DNA from: Deferribacteraceae bacterium
Lineage (GTDB): Bacteria > Chrysiogenota > Deferribacteres > Deferribacterales > JAISNW01
Length of the DNA stretch: 7,603 bases
Direction: 5' to 3'
NCBI GenBank assembly: GCA_031278965.1
Contig: JAITJJ010000202.1
Location: 1-7,603, forward strand
A program made the position numbers and the translations under genes. A model generated the notes under the pieces. That model searched no databases, was not told where the DNA came from, and saw only the letters and a list, made by a program, of their open reading frames with translations. Shown here piece by piece: positions 1 through 6,343 of this stretch. Position 1 is the stretch's first letter; the number at the start of each line of letters is the position of its first letter.

Positions 1-1
1 T

Positions 2-250
2 CTTCCGGTATTATACATACTCTCCCCTGCTCCTCCTGTTAAGTTGTTTATCAAATCTATTTTAGCTCCCTCGGACTATAGGGACGTTATTTCTTACAAT
101 CTACACTTAGATTTGCGGAGGGGGGGGGGTGATTTTTCTTGCAAATTTTGCCGCCTTACTCTATGCTTTTCTTTAAATGGAGTAATTAAACGGAGAGAGC
201 GGGTGCTCCCCCTTAAAGTTGCAAATGAATATGAGAACCAAGCGATATGA
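2..250 (+). CDS. Possible 3' end of flhA (partial, probably disrupted)
   Basis: A frame open from the left edge runs to a TGA at 248-250. Its first 34 or so codons read like the end of FlhA, the flagellar type III export-gate protein: a Pro-Val-Leu stretch, then Ser-Pro, a basic/hydrophobic helix (VKLFIKSIL), and VISYN. FlhA proteins usually end with SP, about 20 residues, (L/I)SYNE and some 12-15 more residues. Here the Glu after SYN is absent, a few residues look inserted near SP, and after the G tract the frame continues for about 40 residues that resemble no FlhA tail and overlap the flhF start. I infer an flhA end altered by indels, either real or from sequencing error. flhA directly upstream of flhF is a common arrangement. 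The match is short and from memory, so the alternative is a non-coding leader. Confidence 0.35.
   Translation, partial: LPVLYILSPAPPVKLFIKSILAPSDYRDVISYNLHLDLRRGGGDFSCKFCRLTLCFSLNGVIKRRERVLPLKVANEYENQAI
120..129 (+). repeat. Poly-G tract (G10)
   Basis: Ten consecutive G residues follow GCGGA, inside the open frame that resembles the end of flhA. If the frame is translated, gaining one G would end it at once at the TGA at 130-132. Losing one G would give a hydrophobic tail of about 15 codons ending at the TAA at 174-176. The present length reads through to 250. Runs of this length are typical slipped-strand sites in phase-variable genes, but they are also common sites of sequencing error. Confidence 0.6.
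186..216 (+). promoter_or_regulatory. Imperfect hairpin upstream of flhF
   Basis: GAGC (197-200) pairs with GCTC (205-208) around a GGGT loop. The stem extends imperfectly through G195-C210 and G193-C212, and after a 3-base bulge TTAA (186-189) pairs with TTAA (213-216). The only purine-rich SD-like stretch before flhF (GGAG at 192-195) lies in the 5' arm, about 35 bases from the start codon. The structure could affect flhF translation. It has two mismatches and a bulge, so it is weak and unproven. Confidence 0.25.
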
Positions 251-1622
251 AGTTTCAGATATGAAGCAGGCTATTAAACAGATTAAGGACGATCTGGGCT
301 CTAACGCTGTGATTCTTTCCACCAAACGTATTGAAAAACCAACCGCTCCCGGGTTGTCCCCCAAAATTTTTTTTGAAGTAACTGCAGCAGTTGATGATGC
401 AGCGATCTCCGCAAAAAAGATTCTGCGGAGCGAGCTGAAAAAGACTCCGCCGCCCATAGTTAAGCCCCGCCCCTTCAACAGTTGCCCGCCTTCCCCACCA
501 AGCCCTCCCCCAAAACTCCCGATGCCGGAGGAGGAAGAACCTATCTCTCGTGCCGATTTTAGAGAAGATGAGGATATTTCCAGTATTTTGAATGAATTGG
601 AAGAGGATAATTTTGTAAAAGATCCCCCTCTTCTCCCATCCAAAGAAGAAGAGCGTTATACCCCGGCGGGGACAAAAAAAGACGATACCGCTCTGAAAGT
701 GGAAGAGGCATTGAATCAGATGGGGTTTGCCGAGCTTATTAAAGGGATGGGTGACCTTAAAAAAGATATTGCGGAAATAAAACGGCTTATGGATGATTCC
801 GTCAGCATATCTGTGGATCTCCCTCAGCACCTGAGGGAGTATTACGTCATCCTTACCCGCAACGGGCTTGATGATCTGGTCGCCTACCGCTTCTTGAAAG
901 GTATTGAAAAGAATATGCCGGAACTTCTGGGCAAAGCACAGATGCGGAATATTGTTCTTACGCAACTGTCTGAAATAATCCCGATAGAGAAAGATTTTCT
1001 CTCCGCCCTCAGCAAAAAAGTTGTTGCCTTTGTGGGTCCCACCGGTGTGGGCAAAACCACCACCCTTGCCAAAGTTGCCGCAACATTGGTGCTTAAATAT
1101 TCCGGCAAAGTCTGCCTTGTCACCTCAGACAATTTCCGCATCGGCGCGGTGGATCAACTGAAAACTTATGCCGACATTGTAAGACTGCCGCTCTATGTTG
1201 CCACAAGCCAGAAAGAACTTTCGGAACTCTTAAACAGCATGACCTACGATTATGACTATATCCTTTTAGATTCCACCGGGCGCAGCCCTTATGATTCCAC
1301 GGGAGTGCAGGACGCCATAGGGCTTATGACCGCCATGCCCTCCATTATGCCGGTGCTGGTGCTCTCCCTTGCCGCAAACCATAGGGAACTTGGGGACATG
1401 TATGAAAGGTATTCCGGCTTTCTTCCCGAATATATTATTTTCACGAAATTGGATGAGACAAAGTATTTCGGACCGCTCGCCTCCATAGCCATTAAAAAGA
1501 AAACTCCGCTCCTCTTCCTTTCCAACGGGCAAGGGGTGCCGGATGATCTAGAGATTCCCGATGGCAAGAAAATTGCTAAGAAGATATTGCAGGAATTACC
1601 GACACTTTGGGGTGATAATTGA
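231..1622 (+). CDS. flhF: Flagellar biosynthesis GTPase FlhF
   Basis: SRP-type GTPase that places the flagellum, usually at a pole, acting at the membrane with FlhG. The N-terminus MRTKRYEVSDMKQAI is the usual FlhF opening and decides the start at 231 (463 aa). ATG 225 and TTG 219 are in frame but add only 2-4 residues, and none has a good Shine-Dalgarno sequence. Residues 1-70 form the basic N-domain. About 72-100 are a proline-rich linker, followed by an acidic stretch and charged sequence to about 200. The NG domain follows, with P-loop GPTGVGKTTT (269-278), DNFRIGAVDQL (300-310), G3 DSTGRS (347-352) and G4 TKLD (405-408). G3 differs from the common DTAGR, but GTP-binding residues are present. 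A T8 run at 367-374 keeps frame. The stop overlaps the flhG start by 4 bases, so the two are likely coupled. Confidence 0.96.
   Translation: MRTKRYEVSDMKQAIKQIKDDLGSNAVILSTKRIEKPTAPGLSPKIFFEVTAAVDDAAISAKKILRSELKKTPPPIVKPRPFNSCPPSPPSPPPKLPMPEEEEPISRADFREDEDISSILNELEEDNFVKDPPLLPSKEEERYTPAGTKKDDTALKVEEALNQMGFAELIKGMGDLKKDIAEIKRLMDDSVSISVDLPQHLREYYVILTRNGLDDLVAYRFLKGIEKNMPELLGKAQMRNIVLTQLSEIIPIEKDFLSALSKKVVAFVGPTGVGKTTTLAKVAATLVLKYSGKVCLVTSDNFRIGAVDQLKTYADIVRLPLYVATSQKELSELLNSMTYDYDYILLDSTGRSPYDSTGVQDAIGLMTAMPSIMPVLVLSLAANHRELGDMYERYSGFLPEYIIFTKLDETKYFGPLASIAIKKKTPLLFLSNGQGVPDDLEIPDGKKIAKKILQELPTLWGDN
1609..1616 (+). promoter_or_regulatory. Ribosome binding site of flhG supporting a TTG start
   Basis: GGGGTGAT, one mismatch from GGAGGTGAT, lies inside the last codons of flhF, a few bases before the TTG at 1619. 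No ATG or GTG exists in frame before the Walker A motif, so this site decides the TTG start. Confidence 0.7.
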
Positions 1623-2398
1623 ACAGCGATCAGGCAGCTAACCTGCGCCGTATTGCAGGCAAACAGAATAAATGCCGATACCTTTCCGTTTCAAGCGGGA
1701 AGGGCGGAGTTGGTAAGACCACCTTTGCGGTGTGCCTTGCGTCCGAGTTGTCTAAACTTGGCAGGAAGGTTCTCCTTTTTGATGCGGATTTGGGACTTGC
1801 CAACGTTGATGTTTTGCTTAGGATACCTCCCGGAGCAAATATCCGCGACTATCTGGCGGGGGACGCCGCCTTAAAGGATATTGCGGTAAAAACCTCTCTG
1901 GGGTTTTATCTGTTTCCCGCCTCCAGCGGAGCCTTGGAACTTGCGGAACTTTCCGAAGAGGAGTTTGATAAAATCAGAACTATCCTTAAAGAACTTGAAA
2001 GCGGGTATGATTACATCATATTTGACACAGGGGCGGGGATAAACGCCAATGTTCACCGTTTTACGCGCCTTGCGGATAAAATGATTCTGATAACGCTGCC
2101 GGAACCTGCCGCCATATCGGATGCATATGCGTTTTTAAAAACCGCTGTGCGTCAATATGAAGTGAACAGAGCATATCTGGTTTTTAACCGGGTGGAGGAG
2201 GAAGTCTCATCTTTAAGGGTATTTGAAAACCTTAAAAGGGTGGTAAAGAGGTTCTTGGGTACCGATCTCTTGCTTTTGGGGATGCTGAGAGAGGATGGGA
2301 TGGTTAAACGCTCCGCCCGAGGCGGGGATCCAGCGGCGGTCTTTAAGGGAGATTCTGTCTTTACGGAGAGCGTGCGCAGGATCGCTGCTGGAATATAG
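1619..2398 (+). CDS. flhG: Flagellar number regulator FlhG (MinD-like ATPase)
   Basis: ParA/MinD-family ATPase that limits flagellar number and stimulates FlhF GTPase activity. The start is TTG, overlapping the flhF stop, with a strong SD. The N-terminus carries DQAANLR (residues 4-10), the FlhG-specific DQAxxLR activator motif for FlhF, which separates it from MinD. Deviant Walker A is GKGGVGKTT (27-35), with the signature lysine K28. DADLGLANVD (55-64) is the switch I region and DTGAG (136-140) is Walker B/switch II. At 259 aa it is shorter than well-studied FlhG proteins (around 290-300 aa). It ends soon after VFTESVRRIAAGI, with no obvious extra amphipathic membrane-targeting helix. The rare start codon may keep its level below FlhF. 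The next gene is a small membrane protein 44 bases downstream. Confidence 0.95.
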   Translation: MNSDQAANLRRIAGKQNKCRYLSVSSGKGGVGKTTFAVCLASELSKLGRKVLLFDADLGLANVDVLLRIPPGANIRDYLAGDAALKDIAVKTSLGFYLFPASSGALELAELSEEEFDKIRTILKELESGYDYIIFDTGAGINANVHRFTRLADKMILITLPEPAAISDAYAFLKTAVRQYEVNRAYLVFNRVEEEVSSLRVFENLKRVVKRFLGTDLLLLGMLREDGMVKRSARGGDPAAVFKGDSVFTESVRRIAAGI

Positions 2399-2442
2399 CG
2401 GACTATAAGGATGACAAAAATTTTTAAGGAGAGGGATGGGAA

Positions 2443-2646
2443 ATGATAACTTCCGTAAGGTACCTGCCTATTTTTGTTGCCTCAGTAATAATGTTGGGTT
2501 CATATCTTTTTAAGGTATTATTCTCCGAACTCAAATTGACTTATCTGTTTAGAGATATTATACTGTTTTTTATTCTGTATTATGTTGTCAGGCTTCTTAC
2601 AATCGGAGTGGAGCGGATACTGAAGAACTACTGGAAGATATTATGA
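2443..2646 (+). CDS. Small two-helix membrane protein of the flagellar operon, function unknown
   Basis: This 67-aa protein is not one I recognise. It has two strongly hydrophobic segments, about residues 7-27 and 35-56, joined by a short loop with a Lys and a Glu (SELKLTY). The C-terminal tail is basic and aromatic (ERILKNYWKIL). It has no cysteines, no signal peptidase motif and no enzymatic signature. Reality as a gene is supported by AAGGAG at 2426-2431 before ATG 2443, strand and operon position, and an ATGA overlap of its stop with the fliA start. It sits exactly between flhG and fliA, so a role in flagellar placement or membrane anchoring is possible but purely inferred. It could also be a small-protein remnant kept for translational coupling of fliA. 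Confidence 0.8.
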   Translation: MITSVRYLPIFVASVIMLGSYLFKVLFSELKLTYLFRDIILFFILYYVVRLLTIGVERILKNYWKIL

Positions 2647-3371
2647 CATATTCAGAAACAGCTGCCATCCCGCTTACAGAGGAGGAAAAAGAACAGATTG
2701 TACGGGATTTTCTCCCTCAAGTTAAAAATTGGGCTCAGAGGGCAAGGATGGGGCTTCCGGAAGCGGTGGATATGGACGAGCTTTATTCCGCCGCCGCTTT
2801 AGGGCTTATTGAGTGTTTGGACAAGTATGATAAAACCCGCAACACCAGTTTTGCTACCTATGTGGAACACCGCGTTAAGGGGGCTATTTTAGATGCCTTG
2901 CGGGGGCTTGATTTTCTTTCCAGAGGCGCAAGAGCCCGAGTAAAGGCGTGGGAGCAGGCGACAGGGGAGCTTTCGGCAAAGCTGGGGCGTGCTCCCACCA
3001 CGGAGGAGCTTGCAGAATATATTGATACCACCCCAGAAAAGTTGGAAGAGGTGAGGTCGCTCTATAATACCGATAACCCCGTAAGCCTTGACGCGATTCA
3101 GGGCGAAGAAGGGCTTACATTGGCAGACTTAGTGCAAAGCTCAAATGATACGCCAGAAGAGGAATTAATTAAGCAACGCCGGGCTGAAATTATTGCTCAT
3201 GAGATTGATCAGCTTCCGGAAAAGGAAAAACTTGTGGTTAGCTTATATTATTATGAGGAGCTTTCAATGAAAGAGGCCGCAATGACATTAGGAGTTACGG
3301 AATCCAGAGTCTCTCAGCTTCATACGCAGGCAATGCAAAAGTTAAGAAAACGTTTGAAGGATACGGTATGA
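2643..3371 (+). CDS. fliA: RNA polymerase sigma factor FliA (sigma-28)
   Basis: Directs RNA polymerase to late flagellar and chemotaxis promoters. At 242 aa it has the usual FliA/WhiG length and layout. Region 2 spans about residues 20-95, with DMDELYSAAALGLIECLDKYD (43-63, core binding and -10 contact) and NTSFATYVEHRVKGAILDALR (67-87). Region 3 is about 96-155, with GRAPTTEELAEYI. Region 4 spans about 185-240, where LPEKEKLVVSLYYYEELSMKE and the helix-turn-helix LGVTESRVSQLHTQAM are near-canonical for FliA. The start ATG overlaps the preceding stop (ATGA), with a modest SD GGAAG at 2633-2637. Its own stop overlaps cheB. The anti-sigma factor FlgM is not in the window, so regulation by FlgM export can only be assumed from the family. 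Confidence 0.96.
   Translation: MTYSETAAIPLTEEEKEQIVRDFLPQVKNWAQRARMGLPEAVDMDELYSAAALGLIECLDKYDKTRNTSFATYVEHRVKGAILDALRGLDFLSRGARARVKAWEQATGELSAKLGRAPTTEELAEYIDTTPEKLEEVRSLYNTDNPVSLDAIQGEEGLTLADLVQSSNDTPEEELIKQRRAEIIAHEIDQLPEKEKLVVSLYYYEELSMKEAAMTLGVTESRVSQLHTQAMQKLRKRLKDTV
3120..3137 (+). promoter_or_regulatory. Sigma-54-like promoter element inside fliA
   Basis: TTGGCAGACTTAGTGCAA has GG (3122-3123) and GC (3134-3135) exactly 10 bases apart, as sigma-54 promoters require. It matches TTGGCA and TGCA of the consensus YTGGCAC-N5-TTGCW, with mismatches between them. It points toward cheB-fliM-fliY. It lies in coding sequence for the conserved LADLVQ of FliA, so chance is a serious alternative. 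Confidence 0.3.
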
Positions 3372-4429
3372 ATAAAATAAAAGTTTTGGTGGTGGATGAT
3401 TCGGCTTTTATGCGAAAAGCAATAGAGACTATGCTTGCGGGTGAAGTTGATATTGAGATAGCAGGCTTTGCAAAAAACGGGATTGAAGCTGTGGATATGA
3501 CTGCAAGTCTTAAACCGGATGTAGTCACTCTGGATGTGGAGATGCCTAAAATGGACGGGATAACCGCCCTTGAATTGATTATGAAAAATTCCCCCACCCC
3601 TGTCATTATGGTAAGCTCTCTTACGCAGGAAGGAGCGGACACAACACTTAAAGCTCTAGATAAGGGTGCCGTGGATTTTATCCCGAAGGAAAAATCCTAC
3701 GGAAGCGTGGGAATATTAAAGATAAGCAATGAGTTAAAAAATAAGGTTCGCCGCTTTGCGGGTGATAAGGGTATTATCCACCGTTTGAAACCCCCCGCCC
3801 CGCATCAGGCGGCTGTTTTGCACGCTCCTGCTGCCTCAAAGAAAGCAGCCTCGTCTGCCCACAAAAAGATAGTTGCTCTGGGCACTTCCACCGGGGGGCC
3901 CCAGTCGCTGCAACGGGTAATTCCGTTGCTCCCGGCGGAGCTCGGCGTTCCAGTGGTCATAGTTCAGCATATGCCGCCAAGTTTTACCCAATCACTTGCG
4001 GCACGTCTTAACTCATTAAGCAAATTGAGTGTAGTGGAGGCACAGGGAGGCGAAATTCTGAAACCGAACTGTGTCTATATAGCAAAAGGCGGCAAACAGA
4101 TGACGGTTAAGCGCTCGGGAACCACCGCCTCCATAGTTATCGGGGATGAAGACCCCAAACTTTTGCACAACCCAAGTGTGGACGTAATGGTGGATTCCGT
4201 CGCGGAAACCTTTGGCAGTGAAGCTCTGGGGGTTATTATGACCGGCATGGGCAACGACGGCACCAAAGGGTTAAAAAAACTGAAAGAAAAGGGCGGGTTT
4301 ATCATCTCTCAAGATGAACCTTCATGTATAGTTTACGGGATGCCGCGAGCGGTGGCGGAAGCGGGAATTGCAGATGAGATAGTAGCTCTGGACGAGATCG
4401 CTTCCCGCATAAGCTACCACGTAAAATAA
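3368..4429 (+). CDS. cheB: Chemotaxis response regulator protein-glutamate methylesterase CheB
   Basis: Removes methyl groups from receptor glutamates, and deamidates glutamines, after phosphorylation by CheA, giving chemotactic adaptation in the cytoplasm. At 353 aa it is a standard two-domain CheB. The receiver domain (about 1-120) has the acidic pair D10-D11, phosphoacceptor D56 in TLDVEMPKMDG, and a conserved lysine in DFIPKEK. A linker rich in Ala, Pro and Lys covers about 137-166. The methylesterase domain has the Ser-His-Asp triad: S174 in GTSTGGP, H201 in VQHMPPSF and D297 in GMGNDG. The SD GAAGGA (3356-3361) is good and the start overlaps the fliA stop by 4 bases. No cheA, cheW or cheR is present in the window, so its partners are presumably encoded elsewhere. 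The gene looks fully functional. Confidence 0.97.
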   Translation: MNKIKVLVVDDSAFMRKAIETMLAGEVDIEIAGFAKNGIEAVDMTASLKPDVVTLDVEMPKMDGITALELIMKNSPTPVIMVSSLTQEGADTTLKALDKGAVDFIPKEKSYGSVGILKISNELKNKVRRFAGDKGIIHRLKPPAPHQAAVLHAPAASKKAASSAHKKIVALGTSTGGPQSLQRVIPLLPAELGVPVVIVQHMPPSFTQSLAARLNSLSKLSVVEAQGGEILKPNCVYIAKGGKQMTVKRSGTTASIVIGDEDPKLLHNPSVDVMVDSVAETFGSEALGVIMTGMGNDGTKGLKKLKEKGGFIISQDEPSCIVYGMPRAVAEAGIADEIVALDEIASRISYHVK

Positions 4430-4449
4430 CCTAATGATGGTATATTGAA

Positions 4450-5442
4450 ATGGCGGATATTTTAAGTCAAGACGAAATTGATGCTCTCCTTTCAACTGTG
4501 GTTGACGAGGGCGGGCAGACCGAAACGGTGGAAGCCGAAGAGTTTGTTCCCAAAAAGATTTCCGTTTATGATTTCCGCCGTCCCGACCGTGTAAGTAAAG
4601 AACAGTTGCGCTCTATCCGCAACCTTCATGATAAATTTGCGCGCAACTTCAGCTCCAACCTGTCAAGTTTTTTACGCACCATAACCGATATATCACTTGT
4701 CAGTGTGGATCAGATGACCTACGGCGAATTTCTTATGTCGCTTCCTGATCCCACAAGTTTTAATATAATATCCATGATACCTCTTCAGGGAAACGCTGTC
4801 CTTGAAATAAATCCGTCGCTGGTTTTTCCGATAGTTGATAAACTTTTAGGGGGAGCGGGGCTTCCCCTCTTTCAGGTGCGGGAGCTTACACAGCTTGAAA
4901 TGACCATAATAGACGGGATTATCATGCTAATCCTAAAAGATTTGGAGGAAGTTTGGAAACAGGTAGTGCCCAACGTCCGCTTTAAGAAAGAGTTAAGCGA
5001 AAACAGCCCTCATGTTATACAGATTGTGGCGCAAAATGAAGTTGTAGTGCTTATAGTTTTTGAAGTTAAGTTTGGAGAGGCGACAGGGATGATGAACCTC
5101 TGCCTCCCTGCTCTGGTTTTAGAGCCCATATTGGGCAAAATCAGCTCTCAGGACTGGCTTATAGGAGCTAAAAAAGGGCGCACCGGCGAATATGAGATAC
5201 GGATTTTAGAGCTTCTGGAAACAATGCTGGTAAAGTGCAGTGTAGAGCTTGGACGCACCATTCTCTCTATGGAAGAGATTTTAGAACTCTCGGCGGGAGA
5301 TACGGTGCTCTTAAATAAAAAGAGTACTCAACCGCTTAATATGTATGTGGGCAACCGCCATAAATTTTTTGGAAATCTGGGCGTGCTGGGAGTTAAAAAA
5401 GCGTTGAAGATCACCAACCCCGTTAAGGAGGAGAATATATGA
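4450..5442 (+). CDS. fliM: Flagellar motor switch protein FliM
   Basis: Central C-ring protein that binds phospho-CheY and links FliG to FliN/FliY to switch rotation. At 330 aa it has the family's usual length. The N-terminal peptide ADILSQDEIDALL (2-14) is the CheY-P binding motif. YDFRRPDRVSKEQLRSIRNLHDKFARNF begins at Y40 and opens the CheC-like middle domain, with the FliG-contacting GGxG in KLLGGAGLP (131-139). The SpoA/FliN-like domain covers roughly 245-320 and ends near FGNLGVLGVKKALKI. The ATG at 4450 fixes the motif-bearing start, 20 bases after cheB. There is no good Shine-Dalgarno sequence (upstream sequence GATGGTATATTGAA), which is odd for a protein needed in dozens of copies per motor. 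The stop overlaps the fliY start. Confidence 0.97.
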   Translation: MADILSQDEIDALLSTVVDEGGQTETVEAEEFVPKKISVYDFRRPDRVSKEQLRSIRNLHDKFARNFSSNLSSFLRTITDISLVSVDQMTYGEFLMSLPDPTSFNIISMIPLQGNAVLEINPSLVFPIVDKLLGGAGLPLFQVRELTQLEMTIIDGIIMLILKDLEEVWKQVVPNVRFKKELSENSPHVIQIVAQNEVVVLIVFEVKFGEATGMMNLCLPALVLEPILGKISSQDWLIGAKKGRTGEYEIRILELLETMLVKCSVELGRTILSMEEILELSAGDTVLLNKKSTQPLNMYVGNRHKFFGNLGVLGVKKALKITNPVKEENI

Positions 5443-6323
5443 GAACACCCTATGACTTAGAAAGTGATAAAGGGTTGAAAACTTTTTACGGGATTGTATG
5501 TGATGTGCTTAACACCAACCTCTCATCTTTTACAAAACAGCCGCCGAACATCACCCTTTCTGAGGTTTCCCTGATGGCGCCCGACGATCTTATTGCAGAC
5601 TATTCGGACGGGGTAATGATAAAGGCTACGGAGGCAAGCGCCGGTTATGAGGTGGGGCTTATATTTAAAACCGCCGATATTACTTCTTTAGCCGATCTTA
5701 TGTTAATGGGAGACGGAGAGCCTAAAACAGAGCTTGATCTCGATCTGAAAGACGCAATTTCTGAGATTGCCAATCAATTTTTCGGAGGGCTCACCGTCCC
5801 TGTGGATACGCAACTCGGCAAAAAACTTTCATTTAGGGTTGACGGGGTTACAAAGAGCGAGAATAATTTCAGCGGGGTGAGCTATTTTGCCGCAACTTTT
5901 TTAGGGAACCTCAACGGAGAGATGATATTCCGTTTCTATGCGGATGACGGTTTTTCTTCCCTCTTTTCCCAAGAGGAAGCCGCTCCCACCCCTCTGGCGA
6001 ATGATTTTTTTGCGGACTCCTACCCTAAGGAAGAGCGTTCCCACTCCAATCACGGTGAAAATCCCAATATGGAGATGCTCCTTGATATTGAGGTGCCGGT
6101 AAGTGTCCGTATGGGTTCGGCAAAGCTATTCTTAAAAGATATTCTGGGTTTGGGACCCGGAAACATTGTGGAGCTTGACCAGAACGCCAGCGATTCCATT
6201 GAGCTTACGGTCAACGAACATCTAATCGCCCTTGGCGAGGTGGTTATAGTTGACGGATACTTCGGCTTTAGGATAAAAGAGATTATCAGCAAAGCTGAAA
6301 GGATCAAACGGTTAAAGGATTAA
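5439..6323 (+). CDS. fliY: Flagellar switch protein FliY (CheC-like domain fused to FliN)
   Basis: This 294-aa C-ring component is longer than plain FliN (about 80-140 aa) because an N-terminal CheC-like domain (about 1-170) precedes a charged, low-complexity linker (about 175-209) and a C-terminal FliN/SpoA domain (about 211-285). The CheC-like part has one phosphatase-type signature, DAISEIANQFFGG, with E109 and N112. I see no second ExxN, whereas Bacillus FliY has two. Phosphatase activity on CheY-P is therefore possible but inferred. The SpoA part is textbook: LLDIEVPVSVRMG, LGLGPGNIVELD and GEVVIVDGYFGFRI. The N-terminus lacks the CheY-binding peptide present in FliM. A strong SD AAGGAGGAG (5425-5433) precedes an ATG that overlaps the fliM stop. 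It may be annotated as FliN in relatives. Confidence 0.93.
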   Translation: MRTPYDLESDKGLKTFYGIVCDVLNTNLSSFTKQPPNITLSEVSLMAPDDLIADYSDGVMIKATEASAGYEVGLIFKTADITSLADLMLMGDGEPKTELDLDLKDAISEIANQFFGGLTVPVDTQLGKKLSFRVDGVTKSENNFSGVSYFAATFLGNLNGEMIFRFYADDGFSSLFSQEEAAPTPLANDFFADSYPKEERSHSNHGENPNMEMLLDIEVPVSVRMGSAKLFLKDILGLGPGNIVELDQNASDSIELTVNEHLIALGEVVIVDGYFGFRIKEIISKAERIKRLKD

Positions 6324-6343
6324 AATTCTTAAGGAGTTTAAAG

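Noticed and set aside
98..113. Perfect 6-bp stem AATCTA/TAGATT with a CACT loop, considered as a terminator before flhF
   Set aside because: It is followed by GC-rich sequence and the G tract rather than a T run, and the stem is AT-rich and short. It does not fit an intrinsic terminator.
128..143. GG followed by TTGC near the G tract, considered as a sigma-54 promoter for flhF
   Set aside because: The GG to GC distance is 11 bases rather than the strict 10, and the -24 half does not match TGGCAC.
347..376. Homopolymer-rich stretch (C5, A4, T8) in early flhF, considered as a frameshift site
   Set aside because: The frame is continuous across it and the translation (PKIFFEVTAAV) fits the FlhF N-domain, so no disruption is present.
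173..965. Long minus-strand open frames opposite the first half of flhF
   Set aside because: They are antisense to a clearly coding FlhF with intact motifs, are Ser/Gly/Phe-rich in the manner of shadow frames, and show no recognisable domain or SD.
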